DNA of 64,000 nt from Streptomyces sp. 2114.4 (lineage in GTDB: Bacteria; Actinomycetota; Actinomycetes; Streptomycetales; Streptomycetaceae): NCBI RefSeq assembly GCF_900187385.1, contig NZ_FYEY01000001.1:1922001-1986000 (forward strand), in the 5' to 3' direction. Positions 56,419-64,000 of this stretch are shown one piece after another. Within the stretch, counting starts at the first letter, position 1. The number at the start of each line of letters is the position of its first letter. Made by a program: the position numbers and the translations under genes. The notes under the pieces are model-generated. The model had not been told where the DNA came from and searched no databases. It saw nothing but the letters and a program-made list of their open reading frames with translations.

Positions 56419-58062
56419 GTGACCGATCATGACCAGATCTCGCGCCGCACTGCCGTCACGGCCGTAGCCGCCACCGCCGCCCTTCTGCCGTTCGCCGGCG
56501 CCGCCACCGCGCACGCCCAAGAGGCCGCGGACCAGGGCTCGTTCTTCCAGCACGGCGTCGCCTCCGGGGACCCGCTCCCGGACGGCGTACTGCTGTGGAC
56601 CCGGGTCACGCCGACCGCGTCGGCGACCCCCGGCTCCGGCCGCGGACCGGCCACCAAGGTGAGCTGGCAGGTGGCGAGCGACAAGAACTTCACGTCCGTT
56701 GTCGCCCGGGGGAACCTGACCACCTCTGCCGCCAGTGACCACACCGTCAAGGCCGACGTCCGCGGCCTGCACCCGGCCACCCACTACTACTACCGCTTCA
56801 CCGTCGACGGACAGCACTCCCCCGTCGGCCGGACCCGTACCGCGCCCGCCCCCGACACCGCGGCCGGCAACATCCGCTTCGGCGTGGTCTCCTGCGCCAA
56901 CTGGGAGTCCGGCTACTTCTCCCCCTACCGGCACCTGGCCGCCCGCACCGAGCTGGACGCGGTGCTCCACGTCGGCGACTACCTCTACGAGTACAAGTCC
57001 GGCGAGTACCCGGAGTTCAAGTACGTCGTCCGCCCGCACACCCCCGCCCACGAGCTGCTGACGCTCGCCGACTACCGCATCCGCCACGGCGTCCACAAGA
57101 CCGACCCGGACGCGATGGCCATGCACGCCACGCACCCGGTCATCGCCATGTGGGACGACCACGAGTTCGCCGACAACGCCTGGAAGGGCGGCGCGGTCAA
57201 CCACACCCCGGAGACCGAGGGCCCCTGGTCCGCGCGGGTGGCCGCCGCGAAGCAGGCCTACTTCGAGTGGATGCCGGTGCGCCCCTCGATCGCCGGCACC
57301 ACCTACCGCAGGCTGCGCTTCGGCACCCTCGCCGATCTGCACCTGCTGGACCTGCGGTCGTTCCGCGACGCCCAGGTCAAGCCGGGCAGCGGGGCGGTCG
57401 ACGACCCGAGCCGTACGATCACCGGGCGGGCGCAGCTGGACTGGCTCAAGTCCGGACTGGAGCGCTCGGACACCGCCTGGCGGCTGGTCGGCACCTCGGT
57501 GATGATCTCGCAGGTCGCCTTCGGCGCCGTCCCCGCGAAGCTGCTGGGCCCGCTCGCCGAGATCCTCGGGATACCCAAGGAGGGCCTGGCGATCAACACC
57601 GACCAGTGGGACGGCTACACCGACGACCGACGCGAGCTGCTGAGCCACCTCAGCGACCGCGGCATCGACAACACGGTGTTCCTGACCGGCGACATCCACA
57701 TGGCCTGGGCCAACGAGGTGCCGCTCCAGGCGGCGACCTACCCCGCCGACCGCGCGGTGGCGACGGAGTTCGTGGTCACCTCCGTCACCTCCGACAACGT
57801 GGACGACTTCCTGCACGTCGCCCCGCACACGGTCTCGCTGGCCGGGGTCGCCGCCATCAAGGCCGCCAACCGCCATGTGAAGTGGCTGGACATGGACTCG
57901 CACGGCTACGGGGTCCTGGACATCGACGCCGAGCGGACGCAGATGGACTACTTCGGCATCTCCGACAAGACCGATCCGAACGCCACCAGCACCCTGCTGC
58001 GCTCGTACCTGACCCGGTCCGGCAGCCAGCAGGTGGAGCGCGCGGACCAGCCGCTCGTCTAG
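56419..58062 (+). CDS. phoD: PhoD-family alkaline phosphatase/phosphodiesterase
   Basis: 547 aa. The N-terminus has a twin-arginine signal ([20 protein letters not shown], then AGAATAHAQ), as for Tat-exported PhoD enzymes. Metal-ligand and catalytic regions of the family are seen in [44 protein letters not shown] and [10 protein letters not shown]. It should hydrolyse phosphodiesters or phosphomonoesters outside the cell to gain phosphate. I looked for a PHO box (GTTCACC direct repeats) just upstream and did not see a convincing one. It ends convergent with the dienelactone-hydrolase gene. Confidence 0.95.
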   Translation: MTDHDQISRRTAVTAVAATAALLPFAGAATAHAQEAADQGSFFQHGVASGDPLPDGVLLWTRVTPTASATPGSGRGPATKVSWQVASDKNFTSVVARGNLTTSAASDHTVKADVRGLHPATHYYYRFTVDGQHSPVGRTRTAPAPDTAAGNIRFGVVSCANWESGYFSPYRHLAARTELDAVLHVGDYLYEYKSGEYPEFKYVVRPHTPAHELLTLADYRIRHGVHKTDPDAMAMHATHPVIAMWDDHEFADNAWKGGAVNHTPETEGPWSARVAAAKQAYFEWMPVRPSIAGTTYRRLRFGTLADLHLLDLRSFRDAQVKPGSGAVDDPSRTITGRAQLDWLKSGLERSDTAWRLVGTSVMISQVAFGAVPAKLLGPLAEILGIPKEGLAINTDQWDGYTDDRRELLSHLSDRGIDNTVFLTGDIHMAWANEVPLQAATYPADRAVATEFVVTSVTSDNVDDFLHVAPHTVSLAGVAAIKAANRHVKWLDMDSHGYGVLDIDAERTQMDYFGISDKTDPNATSTLLRSYLTRSGSQQVERADQPLV

Positions 58063-58111
58063 GGGTGTCTCCCCGAGGGTAAGCCCGCCCCGGTCCGCCC
58101 GGCCTGCCGGC

Positions 58112-58723
58112 TCACAGCTCGGCGAGGAAGCCCAGCGCCACCTTCCAGGCGCTCTCAGCGGCCTCCGCGTCGTAGTCGGGCAGATCGGGATCCGTGAAGA
58201 GATGGCCGGCGCCGGCGTAGCGGAAGACCTCCACGTCCGCGCCGGCCCGGCGCATCTGCAGATACCAGGCGTTCAGCCAGTCGTGCGGCTCGTACGGATC
58301 GGGGTCGGCGACATGCAGCTGCACCGGCAGGTCGTCGGCGACGGTGCCGTCCGCGATGTCCGAGGTGCCGTGCAGCAGAAGGAGCCCGCGGGTCCGCTCG
58401 TCGCCGAGCGCGAGGTTCTGCGCGACCGAGCCGCCGAAGGAGAAGCCGGCGTAGACCAGCCCGCGGTCGGAGTAGGGCGCGACGGCCGTGATGGCCCGCT
58501 TGAGCAGTTCCTCCTTGCCGATCTCGTCCTTGATGAGAATGCCGTCCGGGACGGAGTCGGCGGTCCGGCCGTCGAACAGATCGGGGACGATCACCTCGTG
58601 CCCCGCGGCGCGCAGCCGGTCCGCCGCGGCATGCACCGCGGGACGCAGCCCGCACACCGAATGGAACAGCACAATCGTCGAAAGTCCGCTGGTCGGGGAC
58701 TCGGAGGCGGCCGGCACTGACAT
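58112..58723 (-). CDS. Dienelactone-hydrolase family protein
   Basis: 203 aa from the ATG at 58723, with AGGGAAG just upstream. The alpha/beta hydrolase fold of the DLH family is seen, with HEVIVPDLFDG, the nucleophile elbow GFSFGGS (Ser95) and the catalytic His in GAGHLFTDPDL. Classical dienelactone hydrolase has Cys at the nucleophile; here it is Ser, so activity on ordinary esters is more likely. There is no signal peptide. It is divergent from the MscS gene. Confidence 0.85.
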   Translation of the reverse strand: MSVPAASESPTSGLSTIVLFHSVCGLRPAVHAAADRLRAAGHEVIVPDLFDGRTADSVPDGILIKDEIGKEELLKRAITAVAPYSDRGLVYAGFSFGGSVAQNLALGDERTRGLLLLHGTSDIADGTVADDLPVQLHVADPDPYEPHDWLNAWYLQMRRAGADVEVFRYAGAGHLFTDPDLPDYDAEAAESAWKVALGFLAEL

Positions 58724-58829
58724 CACTTCCCTGGGGTTGGATCGATCTCGCCCCATCCTGCCAGTTACGGTCACGGGGACCGGGTACCAGCACACCACAG
58801 CCCCTCGCACCCCACGGAGGAGGAGTCTC

Positions 58830-59882
58830 GTGTCCTTGGAGGACGTCCTGCGTCCGGTCGTCGTCATCGGCGGCGCCGTCCTGCTCGCGCTCATTCTGGT
58901 CTGGCTCGCCGACCGGGCACTGCGCCGGATCGACGCCGGCCACCCGGAGACCCCCTTGTGGGGCCTGCTGCGCCGCTGCCGGATACCGCTGCAAGTGGTG
59001 CTCTGCGCGGCCCTGTTGCGCGGCTCGTTCGACCATACGGGCCTGGAGTCCGTCGAAAAGCACGCGGCGGGCATCGGGCAGGCGCTGACCCTGGTCCTGA
59101 TCGCGGCGACCGCCTGGCTGGTCGTCCGGGCCGCGGCGGCCATCGTCGAGTCCTCGTACTCGCGCTATGCGGCGGGCGCCCGGGACGCGGCACGGGTGCG
59201 GCGGGTACGGACCCAGGTGACGCTGATCCAGCGGGTGGTGACGGCCGTGGTGATCGTCGTCGCGGCCGCCTCGATGCTGCTGACGTTCCCGGCGATGCGG
59301 GCGGTCGGTACCTCCATGCTGGCGTCGGCCGGTCTGCTGGGCATCGTCGCCGGTATCGCCGCCCAGTCCACCCTCGGCAACCTCTTCGCGGGGCTGCAGA
59401 TCGCGTTCGGCGACATGGTGCGGATCGGGGACACCGTCGTCGTGGACGGCGAGTGGGGCACGGTCGAGGAGATCACGCTGACCTTTCTGACCGTGCGGAC
59501 CTGGGACGAGCGCCGGATCACCATGCCGGTGTCGTACTTCACCGGCAAGCCGTTCGAGAACTGGTCGCGCGGCGGTGCGCAGATGACCGGCACGGTCCTC
59601 TTCCACCTCGACCACAGCGCGCCGGTGGAGAAGATGCGTCAGCGGCTGCTGGAAGTCCTCCAGGAGTGCCCGGAGTGGGACGGCAGGTCCTGGAGTCTGG
59701 TGGTCACCGACACCACACCGTCCACGATCGTGGTGCGCGCGCTGGTGACCGCCCGGGACTCGGACACCCTGTGGACGGTGCGCTGCGAGGTCCGCGAGCG
59801 GCTGCTGGAGTGGCTGCGGGCCGAACACGCCTACGCACTGCCGCGGATCACCACGGCGACGGCGCCGCCGGACAGGCCCTAA
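58830..59882 (+). CDS. MscS-family mechanosensitive ion channel
   Basis: 350 aa from the GTG at 58830, with GGAGGAGG upstream. Three or four membrane spans are followed by the MscS pore-lining helix and beta domain: SAGLLGIVAGIAAQSTLGNL, then FAGLQIAFGDMVRIGDTVVV, and GTVEEITLTFLTVRTWDERR. These are the most conserved MscS parts. The C-terminal cytoplasmic domain is short. It releases solutes at hypoosmotic shock. It is convergent with the Na+/H+ antiporter gene (26 nt apart). Confidence 0.93.
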   Translation: MSLEDVLRPVVVIGGAVLLALILVWLADRALRRIDAGHPETPLWGLLRRCRIPLQVVLCAALLRGSFDHTGLESVEKHAAGIGQALTLVLIAATAWLVVRAAAAIVESSYSRYAAGARDAARVRRVRTQVTLIQRVVTAVVIVVAAASMLLTFPAMRAVGTSMLASAGLLGIVAGIAAQSTLGNLFAGLQIAFGDMVRIGDTVVVDGEWGTVEEITLTFLTVRTWDERRITMPVSYFTGKPFENWSRGGAQMTGTVLFHLDHSAPVEKMRQRLLEVLQECPEWDGRSWSLVVTDTTPSTIVVRALVTARDSDTLWTVRCEVRERLLEWLRAEHAYALPRITTATAPPDRP

Positions 59883-59908
59883 GGGCTGTCCCTGGAGGGA
59901 GACACCCC

Positions 59909-61504
59909 CTACGGCGCGCCCCGCAGGCTGCGCATGTCCAGATGGCGCAGCACCCGGTCGACGATCTCCGGGTCCGCGCCCGGTTCGCTGCGCGCCGCCA
60001 GTACCTCGTGCCGGGCGGCCGACAGCATCTCGCCCTGGATGCGGTGCACCTTCTTCAGCCGGGTGATGCGCTTGTCGAAGAGCTCGCGCCGCTCGTCGTC
60101 GACGATGTCCGGCGCGATCCGGGCACCGATGTCGTGCGCGCGGCGGGCCAGTTGCTCGCTGACCTCGTCGGGCAGCTCCTCGACCTCCAGGATCTCCTTC
60201 AGCCGCCGCTTGGACGCCTTGATCACCCGGATCGCCAGCTCCCGCTCCAGCGCGTCGACGGCATCGGTGTCGGCCCGTACCCGCAGCCGGCGCACCAGCC
60301 AGGGCAGGGTGAGGCCCTGGACGAGGAGCGTGCTGAGCACCACCGCGAAGGCGATGAAGAGGATGTCGTCGCGGACCGGGAAGTCCTCGCCGCCGTCGAC
60401 GCTGTACGGAATGGCCAGCGCCAGCGCCACCGAGGCCACCCCGCGCATCCCCGCCCACCACATGATGAGCGTCTCCCGCCAGCTCATCGGGATCTCCTCG
60501 TCGTAGTCGCGGCGCTTGTGCATCCGCCTGGCCAGCCAGGCGGCGGGCAGCAGCCACAGCAGGCGGACGCCGACGACCACCCCGACGACGGCGGCGCCGG
60601 CGCCGAGCAGCTGGCCCCAGCGGTGAGAGGCCGCCCCGAAGATGTTGTGCAGCTCCAGGCCGATCAGCCCGAAGGCGACACCGGTGACGAGGGTGTCGAC
60701 GACCTCCCAGAAGGTGTAGCCGGCGAGCCGCCCCATCACATCGTCCGGGTCGACCGCGTACTCGGCCAGGAACAGCGCGCAGGTCAGCACCGCCAGCACC
60801 CCGGACCCGCGGAAGTTCTCGGCCAGGACGTACGCGACGAACGGCACCAGCAGCGTCAGACCGATCTGCAGGGTCGGGTCACCGAGCAGCCCCATCAGCT
60901 TGTTGGTGACCCAGCCGAGCCCCAGGCCGACCGCTATGGCGACCACCGCGGAGAGCACCAGCGAGCCGACCGCGGCGGGCACCGAGAAGGTTCCGCTGAC
61001 CGCCGCCGCGAGCGCGACGTGGTACAGCACGATGGCGGTGACATCGTTGAACAGCCCCTCGCCCTCCAGGATCGACACCAGCCGGCGAGGCAGCCCGAGC
61101 TTGCCCGCGACGGCCGTCGCGGCCACCGGGTCGGGCGGGGCGACCAGCGCGCCGAGCACCACCGCTGCGGCCACCGGCATCCCGGGCACCACCGCCTGGG
61201 CGACGGCGGCGACCGCGGCGGTGGTGGCGAAGACCAGCGCCACGGCAAGCAGGAAGATCGGCCGGACGTTGGCGGTGAACTGCCGCCAGGAGGTGCGCTG
61301 CACGGCCGCGTAGAGCAGCGGCGGCAGCACCACCGGCAGGATGAACTCGGGCGGCACCTCGACGTTGGGCACGAACGGCAGCAGTGCCAGCACGGCGCCG
61401 ACGAGGGTCATCAGCACCGGCGACGGAAGCCTCAGCCGGTCGCCGACCGGAACCATGACCACGGCTCCGAGCAGCAGGACGAACATCAGAGCCAGCTGGT
61501 CCAC
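59909..61504 (-). CDS. Na+/H+ antiporter (CPA1/NhaP type)
   Basis: 531 aa with about twelve membrane spans (starting DQLALMFVLLLGAVVMVPVG) and a long cytoplasmic C-terminal part after residue ~400. The conserved transport region is GALVAPPDPVAATAVAGKLG, followed by EGEGLFNDVTAIVLY, which contains the Asn-Asp pair typical of electroneutral CPA1 exchangers. The C-terminal tail (IRVIKASKRRLKEILEVEE and after) is helical and charged, as in family members with regulatory tails. It should exchange Na+ or K+ for protons at the plasma membrane. Confidence 0.93.
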   Translation of the reverse strand: MDQLALMFVLLLGAVVMVPVGDRLRLPSPVLMTLVGAVLALLPFVPNVEVPPEFILPVVLPPLLYAAVQRTSWRQFTANVRPIFLLAVALVFATTAAVAAVAQAVVPGMPVAAAVVLGALVAPPDPVAATAVAGKLGLPRRLVSILEGEGLFNDVTAIVLYHVALAAAVSGTFSVPAAVGSLVLSAVVAIAVGLGLGWVTNKLMGLLGDPTLQIGLTLLVPFVAYVLAENFRGSGVLAVLTCALFLAEYAVDPDDVMGRLAGYTFWEVVDTLVTGVAFGLIGLELHNIFGAASHRWGQLLGAGAAVVGVVVGVRLLWLLPAAWLARRMHKRRDYDEEIPMSWRETLIMWWAGMRGVASVALALAIPYSVDGGEDFPVRDDILFIAFAVVLSTLLVQGLTLPWLVRRLRVRADTDAVDALERELAIRVIKASKRRLKEILEVEELPDEVSEQLARRAHDIGARIAPDIVDDERRELFDKRITRLKKVHRIQGEMLSAARHEVLAARSEPGADPEIVDRVLRHLDMRSLRGAP

Positions 61505-61606
61505 GGTGGCTACGCTCCGGGGTCGGATGCGGTCATTTTCCGACCCCAGCGTGCCATGACACGGACATGTGCCCGCCGTGTCGGCGCCCGCCCGGTGTTC
61601 TGCGCG

Positions 61607-62548
61607 TCAGCCGCTCTCGTCCCGGACGGTGTCCAGGGCGCGCTGCAGGTCCTCCGGGTAGGCGCTCTCGAACTCGACCCAGCGGCCGTCGGAGGGGTGC
61701 TCGAAGCCCAGCCGCATGGCGTGCAGCCACTGCCGGGTGACGCCGAGGCGCTTGGCGAGGGTGGGGTCGGCGCCGTAGGTCAGGTCGCCGACGCAGGGGT
61801 GGCGGTGCGCGGACATGTGCACCCGGATCTGGTGGGTGCGGCCGGTCTCCAGCTTGATGTCGAGCAGGCTGGCCGCGCGGAACGCCTCGATCAGGTCGTA
61901 GTGCGTGACGGACGCCTTGCCCTCGGCGGTCACCGCCCACTTGTAGTCGTGCTGGGGGTGCCGGCCGATGGGGGCGTCGATGGTGCCGCTCATCGGGTCC
62001 GGGTGGCCCTGGACCAGGGCGTGGTAGCGCTTGTCGACGGTGCGCTCACGGAACTGCTGCTTGAGCAGGGTGTAGGCGCGCTCGGACTTGGCGACCACCA
62101 TCAGGCCGGAGGTGCCGACGTCGAGGCGGTGCACGATGCCCTGGCGCTCGGCGGCGCCGGAGGTGGAGATGCGGTAGCCGGCCGCGGCCAGACCGCCGAT
62201 GACGGTGGTGCCCGTCCAGCCGGGGCTGGGGTGCGCGGCCACGCCGACGGGCTTGACGATCACCACGATGTCGTCGTCGTCGTGCACGATCTCCATGCCC
62301 TCGACGGGCTCGGCGATGATCTCCACGGGCGCCGCGGCCTGCGGCATCTCGACTTCCAGCCAGGCGCCGCCGGTCACCCGCTCGGACTTCATCACCTCGG
62401 ATCCGTCGACCCGGACCTTGCCGGCGGCGGCGAGTTCGGCCGCCTTCGTACGGGAGAAGCCGAACATCCGGGCCAGCGCGGCGTCGACGCGCTCGCCCTC
62501 CAGGCCGTCCGGTACGGGCAGGGTGCGGATCTCGGGAATGGTGCTCAC
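61607..62548 (-). CDS. RluA-family 23S rRNA pseudouridine synthase
   Basis: 313 aa. The N-terminus has an S4 RNA-binding domain ([21 protein letters not shown]). The synthase domain has the catalytic-Asp motif [16 protein letters not shown] and the C-terminal [19 protein letters not shown]. By size and S4 presence it resembles RluD, which makes pseudouridines in helix 69 of 23S rRNA, but RluA/RluC-type cannot be excluded. It lies directly downstream of lspA, with a 115-nt gap, a usual neighbourhood in actinobacteria. Confidence 0.94.
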   Translation of the reverse strand: MSTIPEIRTLPVPDGLEGERVDAALARMFGFSRTKAAELAAAGKVRVDGSEVMKSERVTGGAWLEVEMPQAAAPVEIIAEPVEGMEIVHDDDDIVVIVKPVGVAAHPSPGWTGTTVIGGLAAAGYRISTSGAAERQGIVHRLDVGTSGLMVVAKSERAYTLLKQQFRERTVDKRYHALVQGHPDPMSGTIDAPIGRHPQHDYKWAVTAEGKASVTHYDLIEAFRAASLLDIKLETGRTHQIRVHMSAHRHPCVGDLTYGADPTLAKRLGVTRQWLHAMRLGFEHPSDGRWVEFESAYPEDLQRALDTVRDESG

Positions 62549-62663
62549 CCCACGAGTATGGCAGTCCCGTCACGGTGCCCTGCCCGGGGCCGGGGCCCGG
62601 CCCCACAGCCCCGTTGCCGGCGCCGCCAACGGCTCCTGCCCCGGCCGGCCCCGTCTCGGGGTG

Positions 62664-63266
62664 TCAGTCCTTGTGCACGGTCCCGTCGGGGTCCAGTCCC
62701 CGGAAGGACAGGATCACGATCAGGATGCCGCCGCAGACGATCCCGGAGTCGGCGAGGTTGAAGACCGCGAAGTGCGCCGGGGCGATGAAGTCGACCACCG
62801 CGCCCTCGAAGACCCCCGGCGAGCGGAACAGCCGGTCGGTGAGGTTGCCGAAGGCGCCGCCGAGCAGCAGCCCGAGCGCGATCGCCCAGGGCAGGCTGTA
62901 GAGCTTGCGGGCGATCCGGGCGATCACCACGATCACGGCCACCGCGATGAGGGTGAGGAAGATCGTCAGCGCCTCGCCCATGCTGAATGCGGCGCCGCGG
63001 TTACGGATCACGGTGAACTGCAGCAGCGTCCCGATGACCTGGATGGGCTCATGGTGCTCCAGTTTCGCGACCACCAGGAGCTTGCTGCCCAGGTCGAGCA
63101 GGTAGACGCAGAGCGCGACCAGCAGCAGCGCGGTGATCCGCCGCTTGCGCTGTCCGGTGCCCTGCTCCGGCTTCACCGTCTTACTCCCCTCGGATTCCTC
63201 GGCGGAATCCGCTCCGGCACCCGGCTCGGGTTCCGGCGTACCGGTGATGCGTTCGGCCTTAGCCAC
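62664..63266 (-). CDS. lspA: Lipoprotein signal peptidase
   Basis: 200 aa from the GTG at 63266; a longer frame upstream looks noncoding. After a ~45-residue Glu/Ser-rich cytoplasmic N-terminus come four spans ([19 protein letters not shown] first). The catalytic aspartates of this aspartic peptidase are in [12 protein letters not shown] and FNLADSGI. It removes the signal peptide before the lipid-modified Cys. Together with lgt at 21.3 kb it completes the lipoprotein pathway in this window. Confidence 0.95.
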   Translation of the reverse strand: MAKAERITGTPEPEPGAGADSAEESEGSKTVKPEQGTGQRKRRITALLLVALCVYLLDLGSKLLVVAKLEHHEPIQVIGTLLQFTVIRNRGAAFSMGEALTIFLTLIAVAVIVVIARIARKLYSLPWAIALGLLLGGAFGNLTDRLFRSPGVFEGAVVDFIAPAHFAVFNLADSGIVCGGILIVILSFRGLDPDGTVHKD

Positions 63267-63386
63267 GTGTGAGTCCCTCAGCCCGTCGTGTCCACGGCCG
63301 GGCCATGCCCGGCTGAACCACGAGAGTACGGCACACACGTACGGGCGCGGGCGGACCGGGTGCCGTCGGCGACGCCTGCCGGCCGC

Positions 63387-64000
63387 TCAACGGCGTTCCT
63401 GCTTCTGCTTGCACTCCACGCACAGCGTCGCCCGGGGGAAGGCCTGCATCCGCGCCTTGCCGATGGGGTTGCCGCAGTTCTCGCAGAGGCCGTAGGTGCC
63501 CGCGTCCAGCCGGCCCAGGGCGCGCTCGGTCTGGTGGAGCATCTCGCGGGCGTTGGAGGCGAGCGCCAGCTCGTGTTCGCGGGTGATGTTCTTGGTGCCG
63601 GTGTCGGCCTCGTCGTCGCCCGCTCCGTCACCGGAGTCGCGCATCAGCCCGGCGATGGCGTCCTCGGCCGAGACGATCTCCAGCCGCAGCCGCGCCGTCT
63701 CCTCCATCAGTTCGGTCCGTGCCTCGGTGACCTCTTCGGGCGTCCAGGGGTCCTCGCCGGGCCGTACGGCAAGCTCCCCCGGCGCCGCGGCCACCCGGGC
63801 CATGGGCACCGCGGAGTCGTTGCCGTGGGCCTTGGCCGTTGCGGCCGCAGTCTTCTTCGCCACCACCGTCTTGGCTCCCGTCTTCTTAGCGGGCACCGCG
63901 GCCGTCTTGGCCGGAGCCTTCTTCGCGGTCTTCTTCGCCGCGGTCTTCCTGGCCGCCGGCTTCTTCGCGGCCGCCTTCTTCGGCGCCGCCCGTTCGGCCG
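63387..64000 (-). CDS. DksA/TraR-type zinc-finger protein with a histone-like Lys/Ala N-terminus (5' end beyond the window)
   Basis: The C-terminal four-Cys zinc finger is LCENCGNPIGKARMQAFPRA and TLCVECKQKQERR, and the coiled-coil region includes TELMEETARLRLEI and ASNAREMLHQTERAL. These are the DksA/TraR features, and such proteins bind RNA polymerase. The frame stays open with no start up to the window end: before residue VPAKKTGAK, the sequence is an Ala/Lys-rich repeat (AAAKKPAARKTAAKKTAKK). This resembles histone H1-like tails and could bind DNA. The true start is beyond 64000. Confidence 0.9.
   Translation of the reverse strand, partial: AERAAPKKAAAKKPAARKTAAKKTAKKAPAKTAAVPAKKTGAKTVVAKKTAAATAKAHGNDSAVPMARVAAAPGELAVRPGEDPWTPEEVTEARTELMEETARLRLEIVSAEDAIAGLMRDSGDGAGDDEADTGTKNITREHELALASNAREMLHQTERALGRLDAGTYGLCENCGNPIGKARMQAFPRATLCVECKQKQERR

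Noticed and set aside
58958..62761. 1267-aa plus-strand ORF running across the MscS, antiporter and RluA genes
   Set aside because: It crosses several well-supported genes on both strands and has a His/Asp/Arg-rich shadow composition.

Overview
The window is a high-GC actinobacterial chromosome segment, almost certainly from a Streptomyces. The signs are strong G/C third-position bias, many GTG starts, several probable leaderless genes, Tat-type secreted enzymes, a trypsin very like S. griseus trypsin, a PriA (dual HisA/TrpF) gene inside the his cluster, the TrpM-type gene in the trp cluster, and only two in-frame TTA (bldA-type) codons. The order gltDB - lgt - trp - his - dnaE - rluA - lspA - dksA-like follows the core-chromosome order I know from streptomycetes. 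I see no tRNA, rRNA, CRISPR, insertion sequence or prophage.

Layout. 1-10.3 kb is mixed: the start of a secreted glycosidase (cut by the window edge), a NarL-type two-component system, a secreted trypsin, a putative HExxH protein, an alpha/beta hydrolase, an MBL-fold enzyme, a lipoprotein, an F420/flavin-type oxidoreductase, a divergent SDR/MarR pair around a strong palindrome, and an ArsR-type regulator. 10.3-21.2 kb has a flavin-reductase-like gene, the gltBD glutamate synthase operon with GlnR-like boxes upstream, a VIT1/CCC1 transporter, and a coupled ADP-ribosylglycohydrolase/CoA-transferase pair.

21.3-39.4 kb is almost wholly on the minus strand. It holds lgt, a DsbA-like protein, trpC-trpM-trpB-trpA, small membrane proteins, hisI-trpE, a TIGR03085 protein, a three-gene nitrile hydratase, and hisD-C-B-(54-aa ORF)-H-priA-ridA-hisF with stop/start overlaps at most junctions. 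39.6-47.5 kb has a TTA-containing membrane protein, a Lon-substrate-domain protein, YbaK, a His/Asp-tailed membrane protein, an ABC exporter and a NYN-domain protein. 47.6-64 kb has dnaE, a DUF2252 protein, a tandemly duplicated module (polytopic Cys-containing membrane protein plus anchored DsbA-like protein), phoD, a dienelactone-hydrolase-like gene, an MscS channel, a Na+/H+ antiporter, an RluA synthase, lspA and a DksA-like protein cut by the window end.

The amino-acid genes form one logic. GltBD supplies glutamate; hisI-trpE, trpCMBA and the his cluster share PriA, which is known in actinobacteria to isomerise intermediates of both the His and Trp pathways. The lipoprotein enzymes Lgt and LspA serve lipoproteins such as the one at 7.0 kb.

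The most unusual items are: (1) the duplicated membrane-protein/DsbA module at 52.9-56.3 kb, one copy with a TTA codon; (2) the split nitrile hydratase beta subunit; (3) a leftover 3' end of a second trpE just past trpE; (4) an apparent frameshift in the MarR gene beside a 26-bp palindrome; (5) GlnR-like boxes ahead of gltB; (6) a 17-bp perfect G/C hairpin inside the trp operon. All functional statements come from reading motifs by eye; no database search was run.
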